A DNA stretch of 64,000 bases, taken from NCBI RefSeq assembly GCF_963664965.1, contig NZ_OY761823.1, positions 2,684,001 to 2,748,000 on the forward strand, given 5' to 3'. A program made the position numbers and the translations under genes. Source of the DNA: an uncultured Pseudodesulfovibrio sp. GTDB taxonomy: Bacteria > Desulfobacterota > Desulfovibrionia > Desulfovibrionales > Desulfovibrionaceae. A model generated the notes under the pieces. It worked only from the letters and a program-made list of their open reading frames with translations, was not told where the DNA came from and searched no databases. This document shows positions 27,006-36,488 of this stretch, in pieces (position 1 is the first letter of the stretch; each line of letters starts with the position of its first letter).

Positions 27006-27462
27006 ATACCCTTTCCCCAATGAAAAGAACCGCCAACTTTCGTCAACGGTTCCTGCTATTACAATGGACCAGCCATCGAATTTTTTTCAGACATATCAAT
27101 ATTTCAGTAAATTATTTAACATCTTCTGAGCACTAAACAGGATCGCCAGGGTGCGAATTGCGGTACAACCAGAATAGCCACGCTGAAGCACATGGTCGAA
27201 AAATGGATGCTATGAACAGGTCGAGGATAGCCTAGACGGTGAGCAAGATGGGATCGCCTGTGCAGGCCCGAAGTCTTACGTGCATGCACAGAGAGTCGCG
27301 CCGCGAACTCCTATCTTTTTGCCCTCTTCAAATAAGCCAGTCCCCTAACGGCACGCCCTCATACATCTGACTTTGCTGGGTAAAAAAGGTAATGAAATAT
27401 CCTCTCGTCATCAAAGACCGCATTGCCCACGACGCCCACTCTCTGCCGAAAATGCAATTGTA
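27006..27462. other. Non-coding or decayed stretch
   Basis: 457 bases without a supportable gene. A short + frame (about 27121-27213, ending MVEKWML then a stop) and a short - frame around 27350-27450 look like decayed coding ends, but neither matches anything I recognise. No integrase or transposase is visible. Confidence 0.4.
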
Positions 27463-27927
27463 TTAATGGGCATGGCTGACCTCAATACGAATCGTTCCGC
27501 TCAATGACCGTATGTGCTCGCCACCTTTGACCGCATGCCCCAGTTCGTACAGCCCGGATGCGGAGCCGAAATTGCCATAAAACATGACAACATCGCCCCA
27601 AGGAGCATAGTAGGCGAGCGTCCCGGATTGGGCTGATTGCACCAACGGGGTATTCAAGGTCTCCAGCTTTTCGGGAGGATAATAAATCTTTTCGTTGCTG
27701 CTATAATTTTCAACCGCTGTTTCCAGCGGCAATTGGGCGAACAAATCTTTTGCCGCCCGACTGTCGTTGAGTTCAAAAACAATCGTGTTTCCGTTCGCAT
27801 TGACGGCAATCTGCATAATGTTATCCCTTTCTTTGGCTAAGGCTTTCGTACAAAGACAAGCACCAACAAGGCAGGCAACCAATCCAAAAGCGAATACTGT
27901 CCATACACAGTTCTTGATGCTTTTCAT
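27463..27927 (-). CDS. Exported cyclophilin-like fold protein
   Basis: 154 residues: an N-terminal signal segment (about 8-32, with a Cys-rich stretch that could hold a lipobox) then a small beta domain. The pattern IVFELNDSRAAKDLFAQLP, YPPEKL, YYAPWGDVVMFYGN and ELGHAV is that of cyclophilin-like fold proteins (not a known isomerase). Function unknown; members often lie beside small flavoproteins, as here. A small frame at 27946-28095 and the flavoprotein gene lie upstream on the same strand. Confidence 0.7.
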   Translation of the reverse strand: MKSIKNCVWTVFAFGLVACLVGACLCTKALAKERDNIMQIAVNANGNTIVFELNDSRAAKDLFAQLPLETAVENYSSNEKIYYPPEKLETLNTPLVQSAQSGTLAYYAPWGDVVMFYGNFGSASGLYELGHAVKGGEHIRSLSGTIRIEVSHAH

Positions 27928-27945
27928 TCCGTCTCTCCGAAACCG

Positions 27946-28095
27946 TTACACATTACGGCCCTTCTCAATGGCCTTTCCCCGGTCCAGCACCCCTGCACCT
28001 TTCCCGGCACCACAATCCCGTGATGGACATGCCGTCTTTATCCATACAGCCGGAGAAAATCCAAAACGTTCCAGGAAAATCGTATTCTTTTCCAT
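27946..28095 (-). CDS. Possible 49-residue small protein
   Basis: A short open frame between two real genes on the same strand, ATG at 28095 to TAA at 27946. The product (MEKNTIFLERFGFSPAVWI at its start) has no recognised motif and only a weak ribosome site. It may be a remnant of a longer gene rather than a working one. Confidence 0.2.
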   Translation of the reverse strand: MEKNTIFLERFGFSPAVWIKTACPSRDCGAGKGAGVLDRGKAIEKGRNV

Positions 28096-28146
28096 CTTTT
28101 TTGTTTTTTTCCGGCATCACTACCATCTTGGGATGGAAAGGAGAAA

Positions 28147-28680
28147 TTACGCATTGGCGCCCAGCAAATAGGCCTGTTTCATGGTTTTTGTCCCCTTGAC
28201 GCCGCCTTCATCCCAGACGCCGGTAACGGCGACGGTCCCTTTTTCCTCAACGTCCAGACAATCCGTAAAAACCCTGAAGCTCAAGAAAGCGCTTTCCACA
28301 GGAAGGCTTCCACCGGCGGCGGACACGATAAAGTAGACGTCCAAGTCGTGAATCATGGGATAAATGGGACAGACCCTGTCCATGAAGGTTTTCATCTGAC
28401 CGTTGAACGAACGGAAATAGACTGGGCTAGCCAACACCAGAACATCGGCTGCGAGTATCTTGTCCAAAAGGTCGTTCATGTCATCCTGCTGAACGCATGC
28501 ACCACGATTGCCGATACAGGAACAACAACCTGTACAATAGTCGATACGTTTGTCCACCAAACGGATTTTTTCCACTTGATGGCCGGATTCCATAGCCCCC
28601 CGCAGAAACTCGTCGCAGAGGATGTCAGAATTGGCTCTTTCTCTTGGACTTGCCGAGATGATGAGAATGTTTTTGCTCAT
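28147..28680 (-). CDS. Iron-sulfur flavoprotein / NADPH-dependent FMN reductase family
   Basis: 177 residues. Flavodoxin-like fold with FMN-binding loop SASPRERANSD (residues 9-19), and a compact cysteine motif CTGCCSC (with a further C in RGAC) that in Isf-type flavoproteins binds a 4Fe-4S cluster. LASPVYFRSFNGQMKTFMDR is typical of the family. Likely a redox enzyme for small substrates or detoxification; the electron partner is unknown. Confidence 0.8.
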   Translation of the reverse strand: MSKNILIISASPRERANSDILCDEFLRGAMESGHQVEKIRLVDKRIDYCTGCCSCIGNRGACVQQDDMNDLLDKILAADVLVLASPVYFRSFNGQMKTFMDRVCPIYPMIHDLDVYFIVSAAGGSLPVESAFLSFRVFTDCLDVEEKGTVAVTGVWDEGGVKGTKTMKQAYLLGANA

Positions 28681-28717
28681 AGTATCTTGCTCATTTATTA
28701 AATCGAATCTTGGCTGA

Positions 28718-29110
28718 TTATTTCCTATCTTTCATAACAGCCGTAAGCACTTCCAGAGCATCCTCGGCCTCCTTTTTACCAACACGGGTTTCGAGCACCT
28801 TGATGAAATCATGCATCTGTCCCTCTGATAGACCGGTGTTCATGGATGCACCTAAATGAAATGCGAGTGGGCCTTCGGCTCTACCGAGGGTTGCCAAACA
28901 AGCAATAGTCGCCAACTCGCGTTCTTGATGCGTCAGGATATCGCGGGCGAAAATATCCGCGAACAGGTGTTCCTTGAGAAACGTGTCGATGATCGGTGAA
29001 AACTCCTGATACGGAGCCTTGATTGTCGGAACGTCATCAAGACCGGACAGGTCGGCACGCACACGACCACCATAGGCATCCCTGTTGAGGCCGGCACTCG
29101 GTTGGGCAAT
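28718..29110 (-). pseudogene. 5'-truncated carboxymuconolactone decarboxylase family gene
   Basis: Only the C-terminal half of a two-domain carboxymuconolactone decarboxylase-like protein is left: ELATIACLATLGRAEGPLAFHLGASMNTG is typical. The open frame extends up to a TGA at 29113 with no ATG in between; the only starts (GTG 29062) would give 114 residues, about half the size of its relatives, so it looks broken. It lies upstream of the flavoprotein gene, a pairing seen elsewhere. Confidence 0.6.
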
Positions 29111-29354
29111 TCAAACCTTACTGCAACAATTTCAAACAAATCACACTAGATCCCATTACTATATCCCTTCTAAAGCTGGAGAGAATTGGTAGCGGGTATC
29201 TGGACCGACCATTAACGTGGAGTCCAACTTTCAACCATCACCGCACTCCCAATGTGCAATAACGAAAGCCGTTGCCCTCATCACATACTTGGATGTATAT
29301 ATGAGATTGTAGGACTCGGACCTTTACACCCATTACACCAAACACGTAATCGTT

Positions 29355-31661
29355 ATGCACAATCAAAGAACAACTTCGAAGGGCATCATCACATACATCT
29401 TCCTGCTGTTGGCCTGCCTCTTCTCGACGCCAGCCTTATCGGAAACACCAACCGATTCATACCAACGCAAAGTGGAAAGCTACGCCGTCCTGCTCGCCGA
29501 GGAAGAAATCGCCGTTGAACAGACTAAAGGCTTTTTGAAAACAACAACTGAAAACATTTCCGACCTTCTCAATAGATATCAAAAAGCGCTGGCGACAGGA
29601 GGAGCGTCTTCAACTTCTCCCATAAGCAGGAAACATTTCGAAGCTGCCATTGCAGACATCCTTGAACAGGGCAACACTCTCTCTGATCAATTGCAGGACT
29701 CCTTGCGAGAAGCAGACCTCAGGTCGGATTTTCTTCAATCGTTCAGTTCGGTTTTAGGCGCCTCTCCATCAGGCCTTTCACAGGAGACTTCGGACCTTCT
29801 CAGGGACATTACAAAAAAAGTCAGCCGCCTAATAACTGAAACGGAGACCCAGACTGCAAAAGTAAAAAGCCTGGATCGTCAGGCTCAACGGCTTGTCCAA
29901 CGAATGGAAAGGGCTCACCGAAATGATAAGCAAAGCCTGTATGACACCTGGATACAGTATCTACTTGTCGGCAAGACGCCTGTTTTCACATCCGGTTTCT
30001 GGGACAAACCGCTGCCCGACAATCGCTGGTTCAATCTCAAGAAAACGGAGATCATTGCCGGACTGACCACGTTGACTGCCAACGCCTTGAAGTTCGTTGT
30101 GCTTTTCCTGACCTTGGCGGCAATCGGAACCGCGGCTAAAAGACTGGTCCAGCTTGTGCCAGACAAGAAAACCGACGACTTCACCAGAAACAAGGTAAGC
30201 CTATACTTCACAATTGTCGTTGTTGGACTGTCCCTTTACCTGACTGCAAACATCGTATTTCCGGCGGGGAATGATTCCCTCTCCGCCTTGGCTGCATCCT
30301 TGTTCCTCTTCGGCACACTCAAGCTGTCCAAATATATATGCAATGACTCATTCCTCTCCAACTCCGGGCATACCAGAATTTCATTCTTATTCCTCATCAG
30401 CACGCAGTTGCTGGTCCATCATCTACCAAGCAGAAGTGTCACTCTCATCTTCATCCTCATAGTTCTTGCCCTTTGGGGAAGTGACACATTACGAGCATGG
30501 CGCAACAAGGGCCTGCACCTGAAAAAGACGGCGATGCGCGGTGGCTCTTTGGCACCTTTGTTCATCATTTCCTTTTTTGGCTACGGCCGACTCACATGCA
30601 TGCTTACCATCATCTGGTGTCTGGGTATCTTTATTCGGGCATTCGGCAGCGTCTGGTCCCAAAGCCTTTTTGTGGAAACGGACAAAAGTTCCAAATTGCA
30701 AAAAGGACTTGCGAAAAGCTTACTCGTGCCTCTCGGTTGGGCTATCGCCTTCGGTATCTCCTACCTGTGGCTTGTCGACTTTCTCGGAGAGAATACCCTA
30801 TCCACCATAGTACAACTCAAAGCTTCCATCGGGACATACTCTCTTTATCTCAATGACGTGATAATCTTGGTGGTCCTCTTCTTCTTGACCTACAACTGTA
30901 TCGCCGCATTCAAGGTCTCGATCGACCACGTTGGCAGTAAGTGGCAAAAGGCCAAACGCGGCGCAGTTCCTTCAATTCAAACCCTTGTCACATATGCCAC
31001 ATGGTCGTTCTTTACCCTTCTGGCCCTGAGAATTCTCGGTGTCAGCCTGACAAGTATCACTGTCATCGCCGGTGGTCTCAGTGTCGGAATCGGATTCGGC
31101 CTACAGAACGTGGTCAACAACTTCATCAGCGGCCTCATACTTCTGTTCGGTCGATCCATCCAGCAAGGGGATGTCATAGAAGTTGGAGGGATGTGGTGCA
31201 CGGTCAAGAAGATCAACATCAGGACCACATTGGTCGAGACGTTCGAAAGCGCGGTCATCATGATCCCCAACTCAGATTTGGTCACGACACAAGTCACCAA
31301 CTGGACAAAAAACAACCCCACTCTCAGAAGAGATATTCTGGTCGGCGTCGCCTACGGATCAGACACGAAAAAAGTGGCAAAGACCCTTCTTGTCGTAGCG
31401 GAAACCCATCCTCACGTGCTCAAGAAGCCGGAACCTTTCATCTTGTTCAACGACTTCGGCGCGAGCAGTCTGGATTTCATCCTCCGGGTGTGGGTTGACG
31501 ACATAGACCACACCATCCGCACCACTTCGGAGCTGCGCTTCGCCATTGACGACGCGTTCCGTGAAGCGGGCATTGAAATCGCGTTCCCGCAGATGGACGT
31601 TCATTTCAAGACAGCTCCGGCCTTCGCCGGACATATGAAATTCATGGGCGACAAAAACTAG
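29355..31661 (+). CDS. Large MscS-family mechanosensitive channel with periplasmic domain
   Basis: 768 residues: signal peptide (about 10-30), an extended helical periplasmic part (about 32-230), several membrane spans (about 238-560), then the MscS pore/vestibule region (GGLSVGIGFGLQNVVNNFISGLILLFGRS). This pattern is that of MscK/MscM-type channels that release solutes on hypo-osmotic shock. The ribosome site is weak. It is convergent with the SLC13 gene downstream (32-base gap). Confidence 0.9.
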   Translation: MHNQRTTSKGIITYIFLLLACLFSTPALSETPTDSYQRKVESYAVLLAEEEIAVEQTKGFLKTTTENISDLLNRYQKALATGGASSTSPISRKHFEAAIADILEQGNTLSDQLQDSLREADLRSDFLQSFSSVLGASPSGLSQETSDLLRDITKKVSRLITETETQTAKVKSLDRQAQRLVQRMERAHRNDKQSLYDTWIQYLLVGKTPVFTSGFWDKPLPDNRWFNLKKTEIIAGLTTLTANALKFVVLFLTLAAIGTAAKRLVQLVPDKKTDDFTRNKVSLYFTIVVVGLSLYLTANIVFPAGNDSLSALAASLFLFGTLKLSKYICNDSFLSNSGHTRISFLFLISTQLLVHHLPSRSVTLIFILIVLALWGSDTLRAWRNKGLHLKKTAMRGGSLAPLFIISFFGYGRLTCMLTIIWCLGIFIRAFGSVWSQSLFVETDKSSKLQKGLAKSLLVPLGWAIAFGISYLWLVDFLGENTLSTIVQLKASIGTYSLYLNDVIILVVLFFLTYNCIAAFKVSIDHVGSKWQKAKRGAVPSIQTLVTYATWSFFTLLALRILGVSLTSITVIAGGLSVGIGFGLQNVVNNFISGLILLFGRSIQQGDVIEVGGMWCTVKKINIRTTLVETFESAVIMIPNSDLVTTQVTNWTKNNPTLRRDILVGVAYGSDTKKVAKTLLVVAETHPHVLKKPEPFILFNDFGASSLDFILRVWVDDIDHTIRTTSELRFAIDDAFREAGIEIAFPQMDVHFKTAPAFAGHMKFMGDKN

Positions 31662-31693
31662 CCGCAACAGGACGCCTTGAAGAACTCCTCGCC

Positions 31694-33529
31694 TTACAGA
31701 AACTGAATCGGCAACAGGAAAGAAAGCATTCCCCACATGATGAGAACGAGAGGAATGCCTACCTTCACGAATTCAGAGAAAGTGTACTCTCCGGCGTTCA
31801 TGACAATGAGATTCGTTTTGTAGGCCATGGGCGTCGCAAAACTCAGGTTCGCTCCAAAGAGCACGGCAAGGACAAACGGCTCTGGCGGCTGTCCCAATTG
31901 TTGGGCTATGGAAACGGCTATGGGCGTACCTATGACCGCTGTTGCGTTATTGGAAATGATATTCGTGAATACTGCCATGAGCATCATGAGGCCGCTAATA
32001 ATCAACGCTGGAGAAGCATGCCCGGACAGGCTCACAAAGACCTGCCCCAGATACTCCGCGCCTCCCGTAGCCAGCATGGCCGTCCCGAGTGCCAAACTGG
32101 CTACCACGATCAATATCACCTGTGCGCTCAACGCACGAGTCGCATCACGCCACCCAAGGCATCCGGTTAAGATCATGAGCAGAGAGCCGCAGGTTGCGCT
32201 TATGGCGATGGGCAGAAACCCCAAAGCCGCGGTCAAGACAATGGCAAACATGATCCCCATGGCAACAGGAGCCTTCTTGGAGTATGGCAAATCAAAAGTG
32301 GAATCGAGAACCAGAACATCGCTACTCTGCTTGAGTTCTGAAATCTTGTCGCGTGCCCCCTGCACCAGAAGAATATCGCCAACCCTCAACCGAATGTCGC
32401 CGATGGAATCTCTTACACGCTGAAATCGTTTCCCGGTTCGGTGCAGGGCCAATGGGATCAGGCCGTATCGATCGACAAAGCGGAAATTATTCAGTGTAGT
32501 GGCGTTGAGCCGTGAACCGGAAAAAATCGCGATCTCCGCAACCTGCTGATCGTCGTCATGCAGGGGGTTGTCTTCATCGACCGGAACCTCTTCCTCTCCC
32601 ACGGAATACAGGGTGCCATGAAGGACCGACTCGAATTCCTTGAGATTTTCCGGGGTGTCATTGATTACGAGGTGATCCCCGGGACGGAGGATGATATCCG
32701 GGAGCAGCATGACAGCATTTCCCTCGCCCCGCTCTAGGGCAAGGACTTTCATCTTCCCCTCCGTCAGGGACAGCGCCTCTGTCAGCGGCTTTCCGGCCAC
32801 GGGACTCCCCTCCACCACAGCCAGATGTGCAGTGAATATGCGGGCTGAGGAATCGCTGATGGCAATATCCCTTTTGGGCAAAATTCTCGGAGCGACGAGC
32901 CAGAGGTAAAGAATGCCCACGCCTCCGGCCAAAACCGCAGGCACAACAAAATCAAACATGCCGAACTTCCGCAACCCCATTTCCGCGGCAACGGCGACAA
33001 CGAGGAGATTGGTAGAAGTGCCTATGGTGGTACTGGTCCCACCCAACAATGTCGAAAACCCCATGGGCATGAGAATGGGCGTTGCGGACTGGCCCGTTTT
33101 CAGGGAAACGCTTATCAGCACGGGCAACAACAGCACCACCACCGGCACGTTGTTGATGAACGCGCTGATGAAGGCACCGAGCAACAGGGTAATGAGCAGT
33201 GACAGGATCGGGCTCAGCCGCCAGAGTCTGGCGAGTCCGCGCCCTATGGGGTCCAAGGCTCCAGTCCGTAGTATCCCCTGTCCGGCAATCATCAGGGCAC
33301 AGACCGCAACTAATGCCTCATTGCCGAACCCCATGAACAAATCGACGGCGTGGAGGGGCTTGTCACCACCATGGAACGGAAAAACCTCGAAGCCGATAGC
33401 CAGCAAAGACAAGACCAACAGGCTTGATGTTTCCAACGGAATCTTATCCCGGCTGAACAGGAATAATGCAAATGCCGTCAGAAGAAGGACGGCGAAAGCG
33501 TGCGGGTTCGGCATGGGAGGAAACGGCAT
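31694..33529 (-). CDS. SLC13-type carrier with RCK_C domains
   Basis: About 611 residues: N-terminal membrane part, a cytosolic insert with two RCK/TrkA_C-type domains (about 210-410), then the second membrane part. Signature GTSTTIGTSTNLLVV and a later NNATAVIGTPIA are the hairpin motifs of DASS/SLC13 sodium-coupled carriers. Such proteins with RCK_C domains are often sulfate or other anion carriers; the substrate here is not determined, though sulfate would suit this organism. The start at ATG 33529 has AGGGG about 10 bases upstream; 36 codons of open frame further up have no support. Confidence 0.85.
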   Translation of the reverse strand: MPFPPMPNPHAFAVLLLTAFALFLFSRDKIPLETSSLLVLSLLAIGFEVFPFHGGDKPLHAVDLFMGFGNEALVAVCALMIAGQGILRTGALDPIGRGLARLWRLSPILSLLITLLLGAFISAFINNVPVVVLLLPVLISVSLKTGQSATPILMPMGFSTLLGGTSTTIGTSTNLLVVAVAAEMGLRKFGMFDFVVPAVLAGGVGILYLWLVAPRILPKRDIAISDSSARIFTAHLAVVEGSPVAGKPLTEALSLTEGKMKVLALERGEGNAVMLLPDIILRPGDHLVINDTPENLKEFESVLHGTLYSVGEEEVPVDEDNPLHDDDQQVAEIAIFSGSRLNATTLNNFRFVDRYGLIPLALHRTGKRFQRVRDSIGDIRLRVGDILLVQGARDKISELKQSSDVLVLDSTFDLPYSKKAPVAMGIMFAIVLTAALGFLPIAISATCGSLLMILTGCLGWRDATRALSAQVILIVVASLALGTAMLATGGAEYLGQVFVSLSGHASPALIISGLMMLMAVFTNIISNNATAVIGTPIAVSIAQQLGQPPEPFVLAVLFGANLSFATPMAYKTNLIVMNAGEYTFSEFVKVGIPLVLIMWGMLSFLLPIQFL

Positions 33530-33839
33530 GTAGACTGATCCCCTTTTGTTAGATGAGAATAACTGCCCGCAGCAATTATCTCTTATTCTGTCTGGGCACC
33601 GGTATTGTCCGACACTCTCACCAGAACGCTGCCACACATGAGAGGGCCTGTATGCGGGCCGCCTTCCTGCTGCCGTAACAGGTTTTCAGTCCAAGGCGCA
33701 ACCGCCTCAGGCTGAGATAGACGAGAGCAAGGCCAATAAAACGACACCATGGCTTGGCATGTTATCGGAACTCTCACATTCCAATGGGCTGGTTCGCGCG
33801 TCTTGTAGAGGGACTATTACAAACAAGTGAACGCCTCGA
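33530..33839. other. Intergenic region between two minus-strand genes
   Basis: 310 bases with no supportable gene; it should hold the promoter of the SLC13 gene and the end of the MscS transcript, but I can point to no clear promoter or hairpin. Confidence 0.4.
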
Positions 33840-34913
33840 TCATTTTTCATCGGGAAAATCGGCTTTCCTGGACTCCTGAATGGCAACCCGGCGTTTGGGC
33901 AGGCTTTCAGGATAATTGGCTTTCACGAAGTCAATGAGCCCTTCGCGCACCAAACACCGTAAATCCCATGCTTTGGAAGCATCTGAAGAACTGACAAGCA
34001 CCCTGATGGTCATGGTTTCCGCCCCGGCTTCCGTAATCTGAAGCACGCACGTCTTTCCGTCCCACAGAGGCCCAGCCTCCTTACAGAGCCGTTGCGCCTC
34101 GGCCCGCAACGATTCGAGAGGAGTGTCATAGTCTAGATGAAGGAAAACGCTCCCCGTTATATCGGCGTTTCTCCGTGTCCAGTTTTGGAAAGGCGTTTCG
34201 AGGAAATAGGTGATGGGCACGATGAGACGGCGCTGGTCCCATATTTTGACCACTACATATGTGAAGGTGATTTCTTCAATGCGCCCCCACTCGCCCTCCA
34301 CGATAACCACATCGTCAAGATTGATGGGATGGGTGAGAGCGACCTGCACACCAGCGATCATCGAACCGAAGGTCTTTTGCGCCGAGATGCCGAGCACTAT
34401 GCTCAAAACACCGGCTGATGCGAGGAGCGTCGTCCCGAGTGCCCTGAATGAATCGAATTGCATAAGCATCCCGGCAATGGCCGCAACCCATATGACCACG
34501 ACAACAACTCTCTGCAACACTCGAATTTTCGTGTGCATGCGCCGTGCAAGCAAGTTGTCCGCAACATCCACATTGTATTTCCATTGCATGGTACCGACAA
34601 CGATTGAGAGGCTGAGAGAAACCGCCCATGCTCCCAAGGCAATCCATATTACCCCCAGCAAACGAATGATCACGCCCACCAAACCGGCATCGAAACGTGC
34701 CATAGGCAACAGTAATGTCACAAGAAAACACATGGCGGAACAGAACATCAAGACGCAGGCCTGCCGCCGAACAGTGGAGGCCAACGCCCGCCATAATTCG
34801 CGCCAATTTCGTGAGTTCCCCATCAGCCAGCGACCCAGAACGAGCAAAAACCCAAGAACCACTGATGCCAAGACGACGCGAATGATCCAGCCTATCCATT
34901 CTTCCTGTTGCAT
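33840..34913 (-). CDS. Small MscS-type mechanosensitive channel
   Basis: About 357 residues: five membrane spans (about 8-30, 55-75, 83-108, 130-150, 155-180), then the MscS beta and alpha-beta domain (SIVLGISAQKTFGSMIAGVQVALTHPINLDDVV is the TM3-to-vestibule stretch). The start is ATG 34913, preceded by GGGGGCAGG; an upstream in-frame start would add 45 unsupported residues. It diverges from corA with about 130 bases between. Confidence 0.88.
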   Translation of the reverse strand: MQQEEWIGWIIRVVLASVVLGFLLVLGRWLMGNSRNWRELWRALASTVRRQACVLMFCSAMCFLVTLLLPMARFDAGLVGVIIRLLGVIWIALGAWAVSLSLSIVVGTMQWKYNVDVADNLLARRMHTKIRVLQRVVVVVIWVAAIAGMLMQFDSFRALGTTLLASAGVLSIVLGISAQKTFGSMIAGVQVALTHPINLDDVVIVEGEWGRIEEITFTYVVVKIWDQRRLIVPITYFLETPFQNWTRRNADITGSVFLHLDYDTPLESLRAEAQRLCKEAGPLWDGKTCVLQITEAGAETMTIRVLVSSSDASKAWDLRCLVREGLIDFVKANYPESLPKRRVAIQESRKADFPDEK

Positions 34914-35041
34914 CCTGCCCCCTGTATTGAGTATCACTATAATGAAAACAATTTTTTCTTTCCGATTTACATTATAAACTGGTGACCACTCGTTCGATAC
35001 AGGATGTGCACAGCCCTCCACAGTCAGAAGAGGAAACAAGT

Positions 35042-36106
35042 ATGGCAAGATTTCTCAAAAAACGTGACAGCAAAAACGGCTTGCCTCCGGGATCCCTCAT
35101 ATTTATCGGCAAGCAAAAAATCGAAAAGCCCCGTCTGCGGATAATCGACTATGATTCCATCATGCTTCGAGACGATTATCTGGATTCCCCGGAAGGACTC
35201 TCTCCATGCACTCAAAGTGCAACAACAAGTTGGTTGAATGTCGAGGGATTGCACGAGCCTGCCTTGATGGAATCAATAGGCAAAACATTCGGGATATCCT
35301 CATTGATTCTTGAAGACATCATAAACACTGGTCAGCGCCCCAAACTAGACGAGTACCCGGAAGCGCTCTTTGTTTCCCTGAAAACACTTTCCCTCAACGA
35401 TGAGGAAACCCGCATCCACGCAGAGCAACTCAGTCTCGTGCTACAGACGAAATGTCTGCTGACTTTTCTGGAACAACCAGGAGAAATGTTCGCACCGGTC
35501 CAAGAGAGAATCCGCAACCAGGCTGGAAGACTTCGCAAGCTCGGACCGGATTACCTGCTCTATACCCTCCTTGACTGCGTCTTCGAAAACTACCTCAAGG
35601 TGATCGAAATCATGGGAGAAAGGATTGAGGAATTCGATGAGGAGATTCTGGACAATCCGACAACGGAACTGCTCGAAGAGATCAACGCCTACAGGCGTGA
35701 AATCGCTTACATCAGAAAGGCAGTCCGCCCAGCCCGAGAAATCATCCTGAAACTGGTCAAGAGCGACAACGAAATGATAACTCCCGACATACATCCCTAT
35801 CTGAGGGATTTGCTGGATATGGCTGAACAGGCCTACGATTCAGTGGATATCTACAGGGAGATGCTCAACGACCACCTCAACAGCTATAACATGGTCATCA
35901 CCAACAAGCTGAACGACGTCATGAAATTCCTCACGATGTTCGCAACCATCTTCATCCCGTTGTCATTTTTGGCAGGCGTATACGGCATGAATTTCGAAGT
36001 CATGCCCGAGCTGCACTACAGATACGGGTATTACACGCTTCTTGGTGTTATGGTTGGCGTGGTTTTAATCATGCTCTCATACTTCAAGAAAAAAAAGTGG
36101 CTGTAA
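35042..36106 (+). CDS. corA: CorA-type magnesium/cobalt channel
   Basis: About 354 residues: a large cytosolic alpha-beta funnel, then two C-terminal membrane spans (about 292-312 and 328-347) with the hallmark YGMN motif between them (GVYGMNFEVMPE). CorA forms a pentamer gating Mg2+ uptake. ATG 35042 is preceded by GAGG at 11 bases (AGAGGAAACAAGT); an upstream in-frame start would add 20 residues. It is divergent from the MscS gene. Confidence 0.92.
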   Translation: MARFLKKRDSKNGLPPGSLIFIGKQKIEKPRLRIIDYDSIMLRDDYLDSPEGLSPCTQSATTSWLNVEGLHEPALMESIGKTFGISSLILEDIINTGQRPKLDEYPEALFVSLKTLSLNDEETRIHAEQLSLVLQTKCLLTFLEQPGEMFAPVQERIRNQAGRLRKLGPDYLLYTLLDCVFENYLKVIEIMGERIEEFDEEILDNPTTELLEEINAYRREIAYIRKAVRPAREIILKLVKSDNEMITPDIHPYLRDLLDMAEQAYDSVDIYREMLNDHLNSYNMVITNKLNDVMKFLTMFATIFIPLSFLAGVYGMNFEVMPELHYRYGYYTLLGVMVGVVLIMLSYFKKKKWL

Positions 36107-36372
36107 TGCATTCTGAAGTTCTTCCTGTAACGAATTGTTGTATCAGCCCACATACCTCACTTTAATTTCCAACACCAGCGACCGACATCCGTTGTCAGAC
36201 TCATCAAATCAACGACGAATCGCACAGAAACAGGTGCCGGACAGCTCACGCCTCCAGCCCTTCTATCCAGCCTCGCGGACTTTCGACATCCGTGACCCAA
36301 AAGATTACAATCAAGGCACCCTATTCCTAGCTCGCTTTCAGCCCGGGATTTCCAGAATCAAAGGAACCCACT
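36107..36372. other. Intergenic sequence before the tRNA remnant
   Basis: 266 bases between corA and the tRNA-like remnant. No gene, promoter or repeat is recognised. Confidence 0.35.
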
Positions 36373-36412
36373 ACGGTGAAAGTCACGGGATCACCCCCCG
36401 CATCGCGCACAA
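36373..36412 (+). repeat. Degraded copy of the tRNA-Val 3' half (candidate attachment site)
   Basis: The stretch from ACGGTG to GAAATT (36373-36420) aligns base for base with positions 26912-26959 of the tRNA-Val region: 39 of 48 match by eye. It includes the T arm (ACGGG/CCCGC) and ATCGCGCAC of the acceptor end. There is no 5' half, so it cannot encode a tRNA. A hairpin with a T-run follows, as after the real tRNA. This is the pattern left by an element that integrated in a tRNA gene. Confidence 0.65.
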
Positions 36413-36422
36413 CAGAAATTGA

Positions 36423-36465
36423 AAGGAACGCCAAGTCCACAGCAACGGTCTTGACGTTCCTTTTT
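36423..36465. terminator. Terminator downstream of the tRNA remnant, shared with the RND operon
   Basis: Stem AAGGAACGCCAAG with CTTGACGTTCCTT (one bulge), then T-run 36461-36465. It is the second copy of a tRNA-plus-terminator block, and it also lies at the 3' end of the RND pump operon (minus strand). Confidence 0.7.
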
Positions 36466-36488
36466 ATCCTGTTTCAGTGCGATAAAAA

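Noticed and set aside
27006-27462. A possible integrase or transposase remnant
   Set aside because: Short open frames exist, but no signature of tyrosine recombinase or transposase could be recognised.
36135-36422. A 95-codon + frame over the tRNA remnant
   Set aside because: It runs through the tRNA-like sequence; no motif and no ribosome site.
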